From Herbidospora solisilvae (GTDB lineage Bacteria; Actinomycetota; Actinomycetes; Streptosporangiales; Streptosporangiaceae): a stretch of 64,000 nucleotides of DNA. The number at the start of each line of letters is the position of its first letter. Positions within the stretch are counted from its first letter, which is position 1. The position numbers were made by a program, and so were the translations under genes. Below, in pieces: positions 43,034 through 51,754 of this stretch. The notes beneath the pieces are model-generated. The model saw nothing but the letters and a program-made list of their open reading frames with translations, had not been told where the DNA came from and did not search any database. The stretch covers positions 992,001 through 1,056,000 of the forward strand of contig NZ_WXEW01000001.1 in assembly GCF_009901565.1 (NCBI RefSeq). The letters are read 5' to 3'.

Positions 43034-44191
43034 ATGCATGACCTCCGCCTGGGCGTGATCGGCGCCGGACAACGCTCCACCCTCGCCGCGACCGCCCACC
43101 GCCCAGGCCGGGGGTGCCGGATCACCGCCGTGTGCGACACCGACCCGGCCGCCCTGACCCGGCTCCCCGCGGAGCGCACCTTCACCGACTACCGCGACCT
43201 CCTGGAGAGCGACGTCGACGCGGTCCTCGTCGCCACGCCCGACGACACCCACGCCGAGATCGCCGTCGCGGCGCTGCGCGCCGGCAAGACCGTCTACCTG
43301 GAGAAGCCGCTCGCCATCACGATCGACGACTGCGACGAGGTGCTGCGCACGGCCGCCGAGACGGGAACCCGCCTGTATCTGGGCCACAACATGCGGCACA
43401 TGGGCGTGGTCCGGCTGATGCGCGAGGTCGTCGCGCGCGGGGAGATCGGCGTGCCGAAGACGATCTGGGTGCGGCACTTCGTCGGGCGCGGCGGCGAGTA
43501 CTACTTCAAGGACTGGCACGCCGACCGCCGCCGCACCACGGGCCTGCTCCTGCAGAAGGCCGCCCACGACATCGACGTGATCCACTGGCTGGCCGGCGGC
43601 TACACCGAACGGGTCAGCGCCTTCGGCGACCTCATGGTGTACGGCGACCTCGACCGCCGCCCGCCGGGCACGCCCCCGGCCGAGGGCTGGCTGCGCGAGT
43701 GGCCCTGGCCGCCGGAGTCCTCCACCGGCCTGCACCACCGCATCGACGTCGAGGACGTGTCGGTGATGAACATGCGGCTCGACAACGGCGTCATCGCCGC
43801 CTACCAGCAGTGCCACTTCAGCCCCGACTACTGGCGCAACTACACCGTCATCGGCACCCGCGGCCGGCTGGAGAACCTGGGCGACGGGCCCGGCTCGGTC
43901 GTGCGGGTGTGGAACAGCGGGCAGTCGGCCTACCGGGAACCGGACGCGACCTACCGGGTGCCCGAGGCGACGGGCGGCCACGGCGGCGCGGACGAGGCGA
44001 TCATCGAGGAGTTCCTCCGGTTCGCCCGCCACGGCGGGCCCACCGACACCTCGCCGGTGGCGGCCCGGATGAGCGTCGCGGCCGGCTACCTCGCCACTCT
44101 GTCGCTGCGCGACGGCGGCACGCCGTTCGACGTGCCCCCGCTCGACGCCGCGACGCTGCGCTACTTCATGCCGGAGAAGTTGAGCGACTGA
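43034..44191 (+). CDS. Gfo/Idh/MocA-family oxidoreductase
   Basis: 385 residues. NAD-binding motif LGVIGAGQRSTLAAT, then EKPLA (the family lysine in the active site), and HDIDVIHWLAGG in the catalytic domain. Such enzymes oxidise or reduce a sugar at one carbon, sometimes as part of glycosidic cleavage. It follows DUF4832 protein 1 by nine bases. Its last 31 bases overlap the end of the convergent permease gene. Confidence 0.87.
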   Translation: MHDLRLGVIGAGQRSTLAATAHRPGRGCRITAVCDTDPAALTRLPAERTFTDYRDLLESDVDAVLVATPDDTHAEIAVAALRAGKTVYLEKPLAITIDDCDEVLRTAAETGTRLYLGHNMRHMGVVRLMREVVARGEIGVPKTIWVRHFVGRGGEYYFKDWHADRRRTTGLLLQKAAHDIDVIHWLAGGYTERVSAFGDLMVYGDLDRRPPGTPPAEGWLREWPWPPESSTGLHHRIDVEDVSVMNMRLDNGVIAAYQQCHFSPDYWRNYTVIGTRGRLENLGDGPGSVVRVWNSGQSAYREPDATYRVPEATGGHGGADEAIIEEFLRFARHGGPTDTSPVAARMSVAAGYLATLSLRDGGTPFDVPPLDAATLRYFMPEKLSD

Positions 44192-45024
44192 ACCAGCCGA
44201 CGGCCGAGGAAGACGAGCAGCAGCAGGACCGGGACGACCGACAGCACCGACCCCGCCATGAGGCCGGTCCAGTCGGGCGCCCGGTTCGGCGACTGCTGGA
44301 GGAACACCCCCAGCCCGACGGTGAGCACGCGGGTCTCCTCGGCCTTGCCGACGAGCAGCGGCCACAGGTAGTCCTTCCAGCTCCACACGATCGTGGTCAG
44401 CCCGATCGTGATGAGCGGCCCCCGGCTCATCGGCAGCACGATGCGCCAGAACATGCCCCACCGGCCGATGCCCTCCAGCGTCGCGGCCTCCTCGACGTCG
44501 CGGGGGATCGACAGGAAGAACTGCCGCAGGAAGAACACCGCGAACGGCGTCATGAGCAGGCTCGGCAGCACCAGCCCGGGGAAGGTGTTGACCAGGCCGA
44601 GCTGCTTGACCAGCACGAAGTTGGGCAGCAGCGTGAAGATCGGCGGCACCATCAGCGCCGCGACGATGACGCCGAACACCAGGTCCCGGCCCGGGAAGCG
44701 CAGCCGCGCGAACGCGTAGCCGGCCATCGCGCAGCAGAGCGTCTGCACGACCGCGATGAGGCCGCTGTAGACGAGCGAGTTCGCCGTGTAGAGCAGGAAG
44801 TCGATCTCGGCGCCCGACCCGCCCGCCGCCCTGGCCTCCTCCGAGGAGACCAGGCCGAGCACGCGGGTGAAGTTGATCAGGGTCGGGTTCGACGGCCACA
44901 ACGCGGTCGAGTCGCGGAACAGGTCGGCGGCCGGGGTGAGCGCCGTCCGGATCATCCAGTAGAAGGGGAAGACGGTCACGACGAGCGCCGCGGCCAGGGC
45001 GAGCCAGGAGACGCGCTTCAGCAT
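44161..45024 (-). CDS. Carbohydrate ABC transporter permease, MalG type
   Basis: 287 residues, six predicted helices, with the EAA loop EEAATLEGIGRWGMFWRIVLP. The ATG at 45024 lies 11 bases after the stop of its partner permease. It should work with the binding protein at 40216-41568 and a shared ATPase from elsewhere. Confidence 0.9.
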   Translation of the reverse strand: MLKRVSWLALAAALVVTVFPFYWMIRTALTPAADLFRDSTALWPSNPTLINFTRVLGLVSSEEARAAGGSGAEIDFLLYTANSLVYSGLIAVVQTLCCAMAGYAFARLRFPGRDLVFGVIVAALMVPPIFTLLPNFVLVKQLGLVNTFPGLVLPSLLMTPFAVFFLRQFFLSIPRDVEEAATLEGIGRWGMFWRIVLPMSRGPLITIGLTTIVWSWKDYLWPLLVGKAEETRVLTVGLGVFLQQSPNRAPDWTGLMAGSVLSVVPVLLLLVFLGRRLVQSLNFSGMK

Positions 45025-45035
45025 GGGGGGACTCC

Positions 45036-45923
45036 TTAGCCCAGGTCCGACCGGGACGCGCGCAGCATCCGCATCTGTACGGCGGTCAGCACGCCGAGGA
45101 CGACCACGAGGACCATCGCCACGGCGGCGGCGTAGCCCATGTGGAAGTAGGTGAAGGCCTGCTGGAAGATGTAGTAGTAGATGACGCGGGTCTCCGGGAT
45201 GGGCGCCTTGCCGCCGTAGACGACCGCGACGGTGTCGAAGATCTGGAACGAGCCGATCAGCGACACGACCAGCACCAGCGCGATGATCGGCCGCAGCAGC
45301 GGCAGCGTGATCGACCGGAACATGCGCACCTCCCCCGCGCCGTCGATGGAGGCGCTCTCGTAGAGGCCCTGCGGGATCTGCAGCATCCCGGCGTACAGCA
45401 GCAGCGCCGTGTAGCCCGTGTAGGCCCAGCTGTTGACCAGCGCGACCAGCGGCATCGCCCACGTGGGCGAGTTGAACGACAACGTCGTGTCGAGGCCGGC
45501 CAGGCCGAGCAGGTGGTTGACGAAGCCCAGGTCGGGGTCGAGCAGCCAGGCCCACAACAGGCCGATGGTCACGTTCGGCACCAGCCACGGGACGAGCAGC
45601 GCCGCGCGCAGCACGACCGACCGGGTCAGCCGGTGCATCAGCGCGGCCAGGCCCAGCGCGATCAACGTCTGGGAGCCGATGTTCACCACGACGTAGTAGG
45701 CGGTGACCTTGAGGGCGTTCCAGAACTGCTCGTCGCCGACCAGCTCGCGGTAGTTGTCGGCGCCGACGTAGGCGGGGTCGTTGAGCAGGCTGTAGTCGGT
45801 GAAGGAGTACCAGACGCCGCGGACGGTCGGATAGGCGTAGAAGATCAGGAAACCGATCAGCACCGGCAGCAGGAACAACCAGCCGGCCACCCGGTCGTCA
45901 CGCTTCCTCAGAACCGCCTGCAT
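45036..45923 (-). CDS. Carbohydrate ABC transporter permease, MalF type
   Basis: 295 residues, six predicted helices, with the EAA-like loop YESASIDGAGEVRMFRSITLP. It is the first gene of the minus-strand permease pair. The promoter region (45924-46068) holds copy B of the 45-base element shared with the binding-protein promoter, which ties the split importer together. Confidence 0.9.
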   Translation of the reverse strand: MQAVLRKRDDRVAGWLFLLPVLIGFLIFYAYPTVRGVWYSFTDYSLLNDPAYVGADNYRELVGDEQFWNALKVTAYYVVVNIGSQTLIALGLAALMHRLTRSVVLRAALLVPWLVPNVTIGLLWAWLLDPDLGFVNHLLGLAGLDTTLSFNSPTWAMPLVALVNSWAYTGYTALLLYAGMLQIPQGLYESASIDGAGEVRMFRSITLPLLRPIIALVLVVSLIGSFQIFDTVAVVYGGKAPIPETRVIYYYIFQQAFTYFHMGYAAAVAMVLVVVLGVLTAVQMRMLRASRSDLG

Positions 45924-45942
45924 GCGCGCCCCTTTCCGGAAG

Positions 45943-45987
45943 TAATGATGTAGGCTAGCGAAAATTTGTCAAGAGCTAATCATAAGT
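45943..45987. promoter_or_regulatory. Shared control element, copy B
   Basis: Matches 41643-41687 at 35 of 45 positions. It carries TTGACA on the minus strand for the permease pair and lies about 82 bases before the second DUF4832 gene. Only the four blocks TAATGATG, CGAAAATTTG, TCAAG and CATAAGT are fully conserved, which argues for protein binding rather than recent duplication. Confidence 0.75.
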
Positions 45988-46068
45988 ACCTCACAGAGGG
46001 TTGCGAAAGCGAAGATTCCTGTTTGTAATTCGTTACGTCCAGGTTTCGATGTGAAAACCGAGGCCCCC

Positions 46069-48411
46069 ATGAAGCGATGGCTCGCCGCCCTGACCGCCCT
46101 CACGACCCTGCTCCTGGGCCAGGCCCTCCCCGCCGAGGCCGCGGCCGGTCCGCCGCCCCGGCCGCCCGCCGGTCCGGCCCCCGACACCTCACTGACCACC
46201 CACACCTACACGTACGCCGACACGCCGGTCGGCCAGCCCCTCAAGGGGTTCGCGCCCTACCTGTTCCCCGGCGACGACTACGGAGCGAAGTTCCCGGGCG
46301 GCGTCCTGTGGAGCTACTTCGCCCTCAACGAGGTCATGAAGGACCCGTCGAGCTGTTCGGTCTTCGACTGGACGGTCTTCGAGAAGGCCCTCGACGAGGC
46401 CGCCGTCTGGGGCCGCCAGCTGGCCTTCCGGTTCTACGTCGAGTATCCCGGCGGCACCGGCTCCCACCCGGGCAACGGCATCCCGCCCTGCCTCAACGGC
46501 AAAATGGCCCTGCGCACCAACGGGTTCTGGGGCACCGTCAGCCCCGACTACGACGACCCCGACGTCATCGCCGCGTTCGTCGGCTTCATCAACGCCTTCG
46601 CGGCCCGCTACGACGACGACCCCCGGGCCGGCTTCATGTCGCTGGGCCTGGTCGGCCTGTGGGGCGAGTGGCACACGTGGCCGTACGACCGCGACACCGC
46701 CGACGGCTACCCGAACCTGATGCCGAGCGACACCACGATCCGCACCCTGATCAACGCCTACGACAACGCCTTCGACAACCTCCAGCTCGAAGTGCGCTAC
46801 CCCGGCCTGGCGGGCGCGGAGTCGGCCGACATCGGCTTCCACGACGACTCGTGGCCCTACAAGGAGTGGCGCGGCAACCAGCTCAAGAGCATGACCCTGC
46901 CCCGGTCGATGAACGGCTGGGACGACGCGTTCACGCAGATCATGCTCGACACCGGCACCGAGAACCGGTGGACCGAGCAGTCGATCGGCGGCGAGGCCCG
47001 GCCCGAGATCCAGGGCTCGCTGTACGCCAACTACCCCGCCGGCGGCGGCCAGGTCGACGACGTGCTCGCGGCCACCGAGCTCACCCACATCTCGTGGATG
47101 ATCAACCAGACCGGGGCGGGCGGCTACAGCCCGACCGACCCGAAGGTGGCGGCCGGGGTCCGCAAGATGGGCTACAACCTGCACATCCCGCAGGCCAACT
47201 TCAACGCCTCCGCCGGTTCGACGTTCAAGGTCGGGGTGACCGTCCAGAACGACGGGGTGGCCCCGTTCTACTACCCGTGGACGTTCGTGCTCGGCCTGCG
47301 CAACAGCGCGGGGACCGTGGTGAAGACGTGGGACACCGACTGGGACATCCGGACGGTCCAGCCGCTGCGGATCCGCGCGTTCCCCGACTGGAACACCGCC
47401 GAGTACCTCGACTTCGGCCGCCCGGTCAACTTCTCGGCGAACCTCAGCACGTCGGGGGTGCCCGCCGGGACGTACTCGCTGGTGCTGCGGGTGCGCAACC
47501 CGCTGGAGGCGGTCACCCAGACCGTGCTGCGCAACCGGCCGGCCGCGACGCGGTTGTCCGACTTCACGATCGACCGGTGGCGGCCGCCCTATCCGCTGTC
47601 GTTCGCCAACGCCAACCAGGGTTCGGACGGCTGGGTGAACCTCGGCGCGGTCAGCACCGGTGGCGGGCCCTGCACCGGCGACTGCACCGCGCCGACCGCA
47701 CCCACGCTGACCTCGACGGGCAAGACCTCGTCGTCGGTGTCGCTGGCGTGGAGCGGGGCGACCGACAACGTCGGGGTCACCGGCTACCAGGTGTACCGGG
47801 GCGGCACGCAGGTCGCCGCCGTCACCGGGACGACCTACACCGACTCCGGCCTGCCGGCCTCGACGAGTCACGCCTACACGGTCAGGGCGCGCGACGCGGC
47901 GGGCAACCTCTCGCCGGTCAGCAACACCGTCACCGTCGTCACCGACCCCGGCGCCTCATCCGGCCTGGTGCTGGATGACTTCGACGGCTCCCCGGCCTAT
48001 CCCTCGCAGAACGACCTGGGCAAGTGGACCGGCGGCAACTGCTTCCTCGACGGCGGCGGCTCCGGCGTCGTCACCGGCGGCGCGCTGAGCCTGCGGTACA
48101 ACAACTGCGGCTGGTTCGGCAGCGACGTCGGCGTCGACCTGACGTCCAAGACCCACCTGGTGATGCGGGTCAGGGGCGCCTCCGGAGGCGAGCAGACCCA
48201 CTTCAACCTGGGGCTGGGCGGCTCGACCAAGGTGTTCGCCGACTACACGCTCGACGGCGGCGGGCACCCGGTCATCACCACCGCCTACCAGGACATCCGC
48301 ATCCCGATGACCGCCAACGGGATCAGCAGGAACTCGCCGAGCCAGCTCGCCATGGGCTTCTGGTACGGCGGCAACTCGACCATCACCATCGACGAGATCC
48401 GGTTCGAATGA
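46069..48411 (+). CDS. Secreted DUF4832-type protein 2 with FN3 and C-terminal binding-like module
   Basis: 780 residues, signal peptide to about residue 25. A DUF4832-type domain (QPLKGFAPYLF, GLWGEWHTWPY with E200, RYPGLAG, GFHDDSW, GGEARPEIQG with E309) is followed by an FN3 domain (about 547-630, APTLTSTGKTSSSVSLAWS) and a 149-residue module from GLVLDDF to IRFE. The same module ends protein 3. The ATG at 46069 has GAGG five bases upstream; the GTG at 46051 is an alternative. It is probably a glycan-active enzyme with a binding module. Confidence 0.8.
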   Translation: MKRWLAALTALTTLLLGQALPAEAAAGPPPRPPAGPAPDTSLTTHTYTYADTPVGQPLKGFAPYLFPGDDYGAKFPGGVLWSYFALNEVMKDPSSCSVFDWTVFEKALDEAAVWGRQLAFRFYVEYPGGTGSHPGNGIPPCLNGKMALRTNGFWGTVSPDYDDPDVIAAFVGFINAFAARYDDDPRAGFMSLGLVGLWGEWHTWPYDRDTADGYPNLMPSDTTIRTLINAYDNAFDNLQLEVRYPGLAGAESADIGFHDDSWPYKEWRGNQLKSMTLPRSMNGWDDAFTQIMLDTGTENRWTEQSIGGEARPEIQGSLYANYPAGGGQVDDVLAATELTHISWMINQTGAGGYSPTDPKVAAGVRKMGYNLHIPQANFNASAGSTFKVGVTVQNDGVAPFYYPWTFVLGLRNSAGTVVKTWDTDWDIRTVQPLRIRAFPDWNTAEYLDFGRPVNFSANLSTSGVPAGTYSLVLRVRNPLEAVTQTVLRNRPAATRLSDFTIDRWRPPYPLSFANANQGSDGWVNLGAVSTGGGPCTGDCTAPTAPTLTSTGKTSSSVSLAWSGATDNVGVTGYQVYRGGTQVAAVTGTTYTDSGLPASTSHAYTVRARDAAGNLSPVSNTVTVVTDPGASSGLVLDDFDGSPAYPSQNDLGKWTGGNCFLDGGGSGVVTGGALSLRYNNCGWFGSDVGVDLTSKTHLVMRVRGASGGEQTHFNLGLGGSTKVFADYTLDGGGHPVITTAYQDIRIPMTANGISRNSPSQLAMGFWYGGNSTITIDEIRFE
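47962..48411 (+). repeat. 450-base coding repeat, copy 1
   Basis: Encodes the C-terminal 149-residue module of DUF4832 protein 2. It aligns without gaps to 49956-50405; 135 of 149 residues are the same (about 91%). It is a duplicated module, not a mobile element. Confidence 0.85.
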
Positions 48412-50405
48412 TGCCGAGAAGAACGAGCGCCGTGGTCGCGGCGGCGGCCCTGATGGTGACCGGCCTGGTCATCGGCACCGCCGAGGCGCAGACCCGCACC
48501 TACCAGGCCGACCTCGCCACCGTCATCGCCAACCCCGAGCGCGGCTACCACAACCGCTACGAGATCATCGACGACCCGGCCGTCAACGACTACGTCAACG
48601 CGGCCACCATCCCCGGATTCAACCCCGACCTGCTCGACCGCACCTTCACCCGGGCGAGGCAGAACGGCAACACGCTCGTCCACAGCTACCTGCACCTCGA
48701 CAAGTACAGCGGGACCGACACCCTCCCGCAGGCCCTGCTCGGCAACCTGGCGAGCGGTCTCGCGGCGGTCCGCGCGGCCGGCCTGAAGATCGTCCTGCGC
48801 CCGGCCTACACCTGGGACGGCTGGGCCTCCGTGCCCGAGGCGCGCATCCTCGGCCACATCACGCAGGTCGGCGCGGTGCTGACCGCCAACGCCGATGTGG
48901 TGGCGCACCTGGAGACCGGGTATCTGGGCGCGTGGGGCGAGTGGCACACCGGCAGCTACTCCGACCCGTTCAACCAGGACCAGTACGCCACCCGGCTCCG
49001 CATCGTCACGAGGATCCTGGAGACGACCCCGGCGACGATCCCGCTGGCCATGCGCTACCCGATCTTCATCAAGGAGATGCTGGACGCGCCCTCGCTCACC
49101 CAGGCGCAGAAGGACCGGATCGGCTTCCACAACGACTGCTTCCTGGCCGACTACAACGACATGGGGACCTACGACAACAACTCCTGGATGGGCTGGTTCG
49201 ACATCGAGGTCAAGAAGCAGTGGATGTACGACCGCATGACGTCCACCGGCTTCAACACCATCACGGGCGGGGAGACCTGCAACTCCGACGGCTACAACGA
49301 CGCGGCCGGGGTCAACGTGCAGGCCGAGATGTCGAAGCTGAACTTCACCGAGATCAACGAGGACTACGCGGCCGTCAACACCAACAAGTGGAAGGCCACC
49401 AACCTGGCGGCGTCGGGCAACGACCCGGCGGAGACGGCGTTCGTCCGGCTCAAGCGCAAGATGGGCTACCGGCTCCGCCTCGTGAACGCGAACTTCTCCG
49501 ACTCGGCGCAGCCCGGCGGGCAGCTCACCTTCTCGGCGAACCTGAGCAACGACGGGTGGGCCGGGCCGGTCAAGCAGCGCCCGGTGTTCCTGGTGCTCGA
49601 CGACGGCGCCCGCCGGTACGACATCCCGGTGCCGGGTCTCGACCCGCGCCGCTGGACACCCGGCGCGCACACGCTGGCGACCCAGACGGTGACGGTGCCG
49701 CCGAACGTGGTGCCGGGGTCCTACCGGCTGGGCCTGTGGCTGCCCGACCAGGCCACCGGCCTGCGGTCGCGGGCGGACTACTCGATCAGGTTCGCCAACA
49801 CGGGGACCTGGCACGCGGCGGGCGGCTACAACGTGCTGGCCCCGAGCTTTACCGTCGGCCAGTGCGCCCCCACCTGCCCCTCACCCTCACCGTCTCCCAG
49901 CCCGTCACCGTCACCTTCGCCGTCGCCCTCGCCTTCTCCGTCGCCCAGTCCCACCGGGCTGGTGCTCGACGACTTCAACGGGACACCGGCCTGGCCGTCC
50001 CAGAACGACCTCGGCAAGTGGACCGGCGCGAACTGCTTCCTCGACGGCGGCGGCTCCGGCGTCGTCACGGGTGGTGCGCTCAGCCTGCGCTACAACAACT
50101 GCGGCTGGTTCGGCAGTGACGTCGGCGTCGACCTGACGTCCAGGACCCACCTCGTGGTCCGGGTCAAGGGCGCCTCCGGCGGCGAGCAGAACCACTTCAA
50201 TCTGGGGCTGGGCGGCGCCACCAAGCTGTTCGGCGACTACACCCTCGACGGCGGCGGCCACCCGGTCATCACGACCACGTACCAGGACATCCGCATCCCG
50301 ATGGCCGCCAACGGCATCAACCGCAATTCGCCGAGCCAGCTCGCCATGGGCTTCTGGTACGGCGGCAACTCCACCATCACCATCGACGAGATCCGCTTCG
50401 AGTAG
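48408..50405 (+). CDS. Secreted DUF4874/DUF4832-type protein 3 with Ser-Pro linker and binding-like module
   Basis: 665 residues, signal peptide to about residue 28 (GTAEAQTR). DUF4874-like N-terminal part (NPERGYHNRYEII) and DUF4832-like part with GAWGEWHTG (E178), MRYPIF, GFHNDCF and TGGETCNSDG (E289), then a beta-sandwich, a linker of 12-13 Pro-Ser pairs, and the same 149-residue C-terminal module as protein 2. The start overlaps the stop of protein 2 (ATGA), so both are made together. Function unknown, probably glycan cleavage. Confidence 0.8.
   Translation: MMPRRTSAVVAAAALMVTGLVIGTAEAQTRTYQADLATVIANPERGYHNRYEIIDDPAVNDYVNAATIPGFNPDLLDRTFTRARQNGNTLVHSYLHLDKYSGTDTLPQALLGNLASGLAAVRAAGLKIVLRPAYTWDGWASVPEARILGHITQVGAVLTANADVVAHLETGYLGAWGEWHTGSYSDPFNQDQYATRLRIVTRILETTPATIPLAMRYPIFIKEMLDAPSLTQAQKDRIGFHNDCFLADYNDMGTYDNNSWMGWFDIEVKKQWMYDRMTSTGFNTITGGETCNSDGYNDAAGVNVQAEMSKLNFTEINEDYAAVNTNKWKATNLAASGNDPAETAFVRLKRKMGYRLRLVNANFSDSAQPGGQLTFSANLSNDGWAGPVKQRPVFLVLDDGARRYDIPVPGLDPRRWTPGAHTLATQTVTVPPNVVPGSYRLGLWLPDQATGLRSRADYSIRFANTGTWHAAGGYNVLAPSFTVGQCAPTCPSPSPSPSPSPSPSPSPSPSPSPSPTGLVLDDFNGTPAWPSQNDLGKWTGANCFLDGGGSGVVTGGALSLRYNNCGWFGSDVGVDLTSRTHLVVRVKGASGGEQNHFNLGLGGATKLFGDYTLDGGGHPVITTTYQDIRIPMAANGINRNSPSQLAMGFWYGGNSTITIDEIRFE
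49878..49952 (+). repeat. Pro-Ser codon repeat (linker)
   Basis: About 75 bases of alternating Pro and Ser codons (CCC/CCG/CCT with TCA/TCG/TCC/AGC). It encodes a flexible secreted-protein linker, as in cellulases. It is prone to slippage and could vary in length between strains. Confidence 0.85.
49956..50405 (+). repeat. 450-base coding repeat, copy 2
   Basis: Encodes the C-terminal 149-residue module of DUF4832 protein 3, gap-free match to 47962-48411. See copy 1. Confidence 0.85.
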
Positions 50406-50409
50406 GAGC

Positions 50410-50441
50410 GGGCGGCCACCGTCCCCGGGCGGTGGCCGCCC
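50410..50441 (+). terminator. Hairpin before the GH4 gene
   Basis: Perfect 11-bp arms GGGCGGCCACC (50410-50420) and GGTGGCCGCCC (50431-50441) with a ten-base loop, in the 53-base gap between protein 3 and the GH4-type gene. Probably a partial terminator, since the ribosome-binding site of the next gene follows at once. Confidence 0.7.
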
Positions 50442-50458
50442 CTCCCGGGAGGTTTCGG

Positions 50459-51754
50459 ATGACCAAGATCGTCATCACCGGAGCCGGCAACGTCGAACTC
50501 ACCCGCAAGATCCTCTCGGATCTGTTCTCCTGTACGGACCTCGCCGGCGCCCTCCACATCGCCCTGCACGACGTCGACCCCGGACGGCTCGCCACCGCCG
50601 AGGCGCTGGCCCGGCGGCTCGACGCCGAGAGCGGCGCGCACGCCCGCCTCGACGCCGCGCCCACCCGGCCCGCCCTGCTCGACGGCGCCGACTTCGTGAT
50701 CTGCCAGTTCGACGTCGGCGGCTACGACGCCCTGCTCCGCGACCTGGAGATCCCCCGCCGGTACGGCCTCCGCCAGACCCTGGGCGACACGATCGGCGTC
50801 GGCGGCCTCTTCCGCGCGCTGCGCACCATCCCCGAGATGCTCGCCCTGGCCGCCGACATGGCCGCACGCTGCCCGGACGCGTGGCTGCTCACCTACACCG
50901 ACCCGATGGCCGCGCTCTGCTGGGCCGTCCGGGCGGCCGGTCCGCCGCTGAACCTGGCGGGCCTGTGCCACTCCGTCCGCGACACCCACGCCCTGCTGGC
51001 CGACCTGGTCGGACGGGAACTCGACGAGATCGTCTTCCGGACGGCCGGGGTCACCCACCAGTCCTTCGTGTTGCGGTTCGAGAGCGAAGGCCGCTCCCTC
51101 TACCCCGACCTCGACCCCCTGATCGCGGGCGACCACGACGTCCGCAGCGAGATCTACCGGCGCTTCGGCCACTACCCGACCGAGTCGAGCGAGCACGCCG
51201 CCGAGTACGTGCCGTGGTTCCTCCCGCACGACGACGAGGTCAAGCGGCTCGGCCTGCCGGTCGACGAGGCGCTGCGGCGCAGCGCCCGCAAACTGGACTC
51301 CTACGAGCGGCTGCGCGGGTCGCTGGCCGCCGGCGAGCCGCTGCTGGCGCGGTGGAAGCACTTCGAGATGGCCTCCGAGGTGATCCACTCGATGATCACC
51401 GGGGTGCCGCGCGAGGTCTACCTGACCCTGCCGAACCACGGCCTGATCGACAACCTGCCGGCCGAGGCCTGCGTGGAGGTCCCGGCGCGGGTGGACGGCG
51501 CGGGTGTCCACCCGGTGCCGATCGGCGCGCTGCCCGTCCACCTGGCGGCGTTGAACCGGACCTACCTCAATGTGGTTGAGTTGACCGTGACCGCGGCCCT
51601 GGAGGAGAGACGATCGGCGGTGTACCAAGCGGCGATGCTCGACCCCAACACCTCCGCCACCCTGCCCCTGGCGGCCATCGAAGAACTGTGCGACGAACTC
51701 GCCGACGCCCACGGCGCGCTGCTGCCGCCGGGCCTGCGGGGCGGGCGCCGATGA
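50459..51754 (+). CDS. GH4-family glycosidase (alpha-galactosidase/6-phospho-glycosidase-like)
   Basis: 431 residues, cytoplasmic. NAD-binding motif ITGAGNVELTRKIL; the metal-site residues are probably C170 in GLCHS and H200 in GVTHQSF. GH4 enzymes need NAD+ and Mn2+ and work by an oxidation at C3. The ATG has GGGAGG six bases upstream. It fits with the GH36-type enzyme as the inner sugar-splitting step. The Gfo/Idh/MocA protein could work in the same pathway. Confidence 0.85.
   Translation: MTKIVITGAGNVELTRKILSDLFSCTDLAGALHIALHDVDPGRLATAEALARRLDAESGAHARLDAAPTRPALLDGADFVICQFDVGGYDALLRDLEIPRRYGLRQTLGDTIGVGGLFRALRTIPEMLALAADMAARCPDAWLLTYTDPMAALCWAVRAAGPPLNLAGLCHSVRDTHALLADLVGRELDEIVFRTAGVTHQSFVLRFESEGRSLYPDLDPLIAGDHDVRSEIYRRFGHYPTESSEHAAEYVPWFLPHDDEVKRLGLPVDEALRRSARKLDSYERLRGSLAAGEPLLARWKHFEMASEVIHSMITGVPREVYLTLPNHGLIDNLPAEACVEVPARVDGAGVHPVPIGALPVHLAALNRTYLNVVELTVTAALEERRSAVYQAAMLDPNTSATLPLAAIEELCDELADAHGALLPPGLRGGRR

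Noticed and set aside
48285-49814. Minus-strand frame opposite DUF4832 protein 3
   Set aside because: No motif, antisense composition, and the opposite gene has a signal peptide and conserved motifs.
49878-49952. Short tandem repeat considered as a CRISPR-like or satellite array
   Set aside because: It is in frame and encodes a Pro-Ser linker; there are no spacers.
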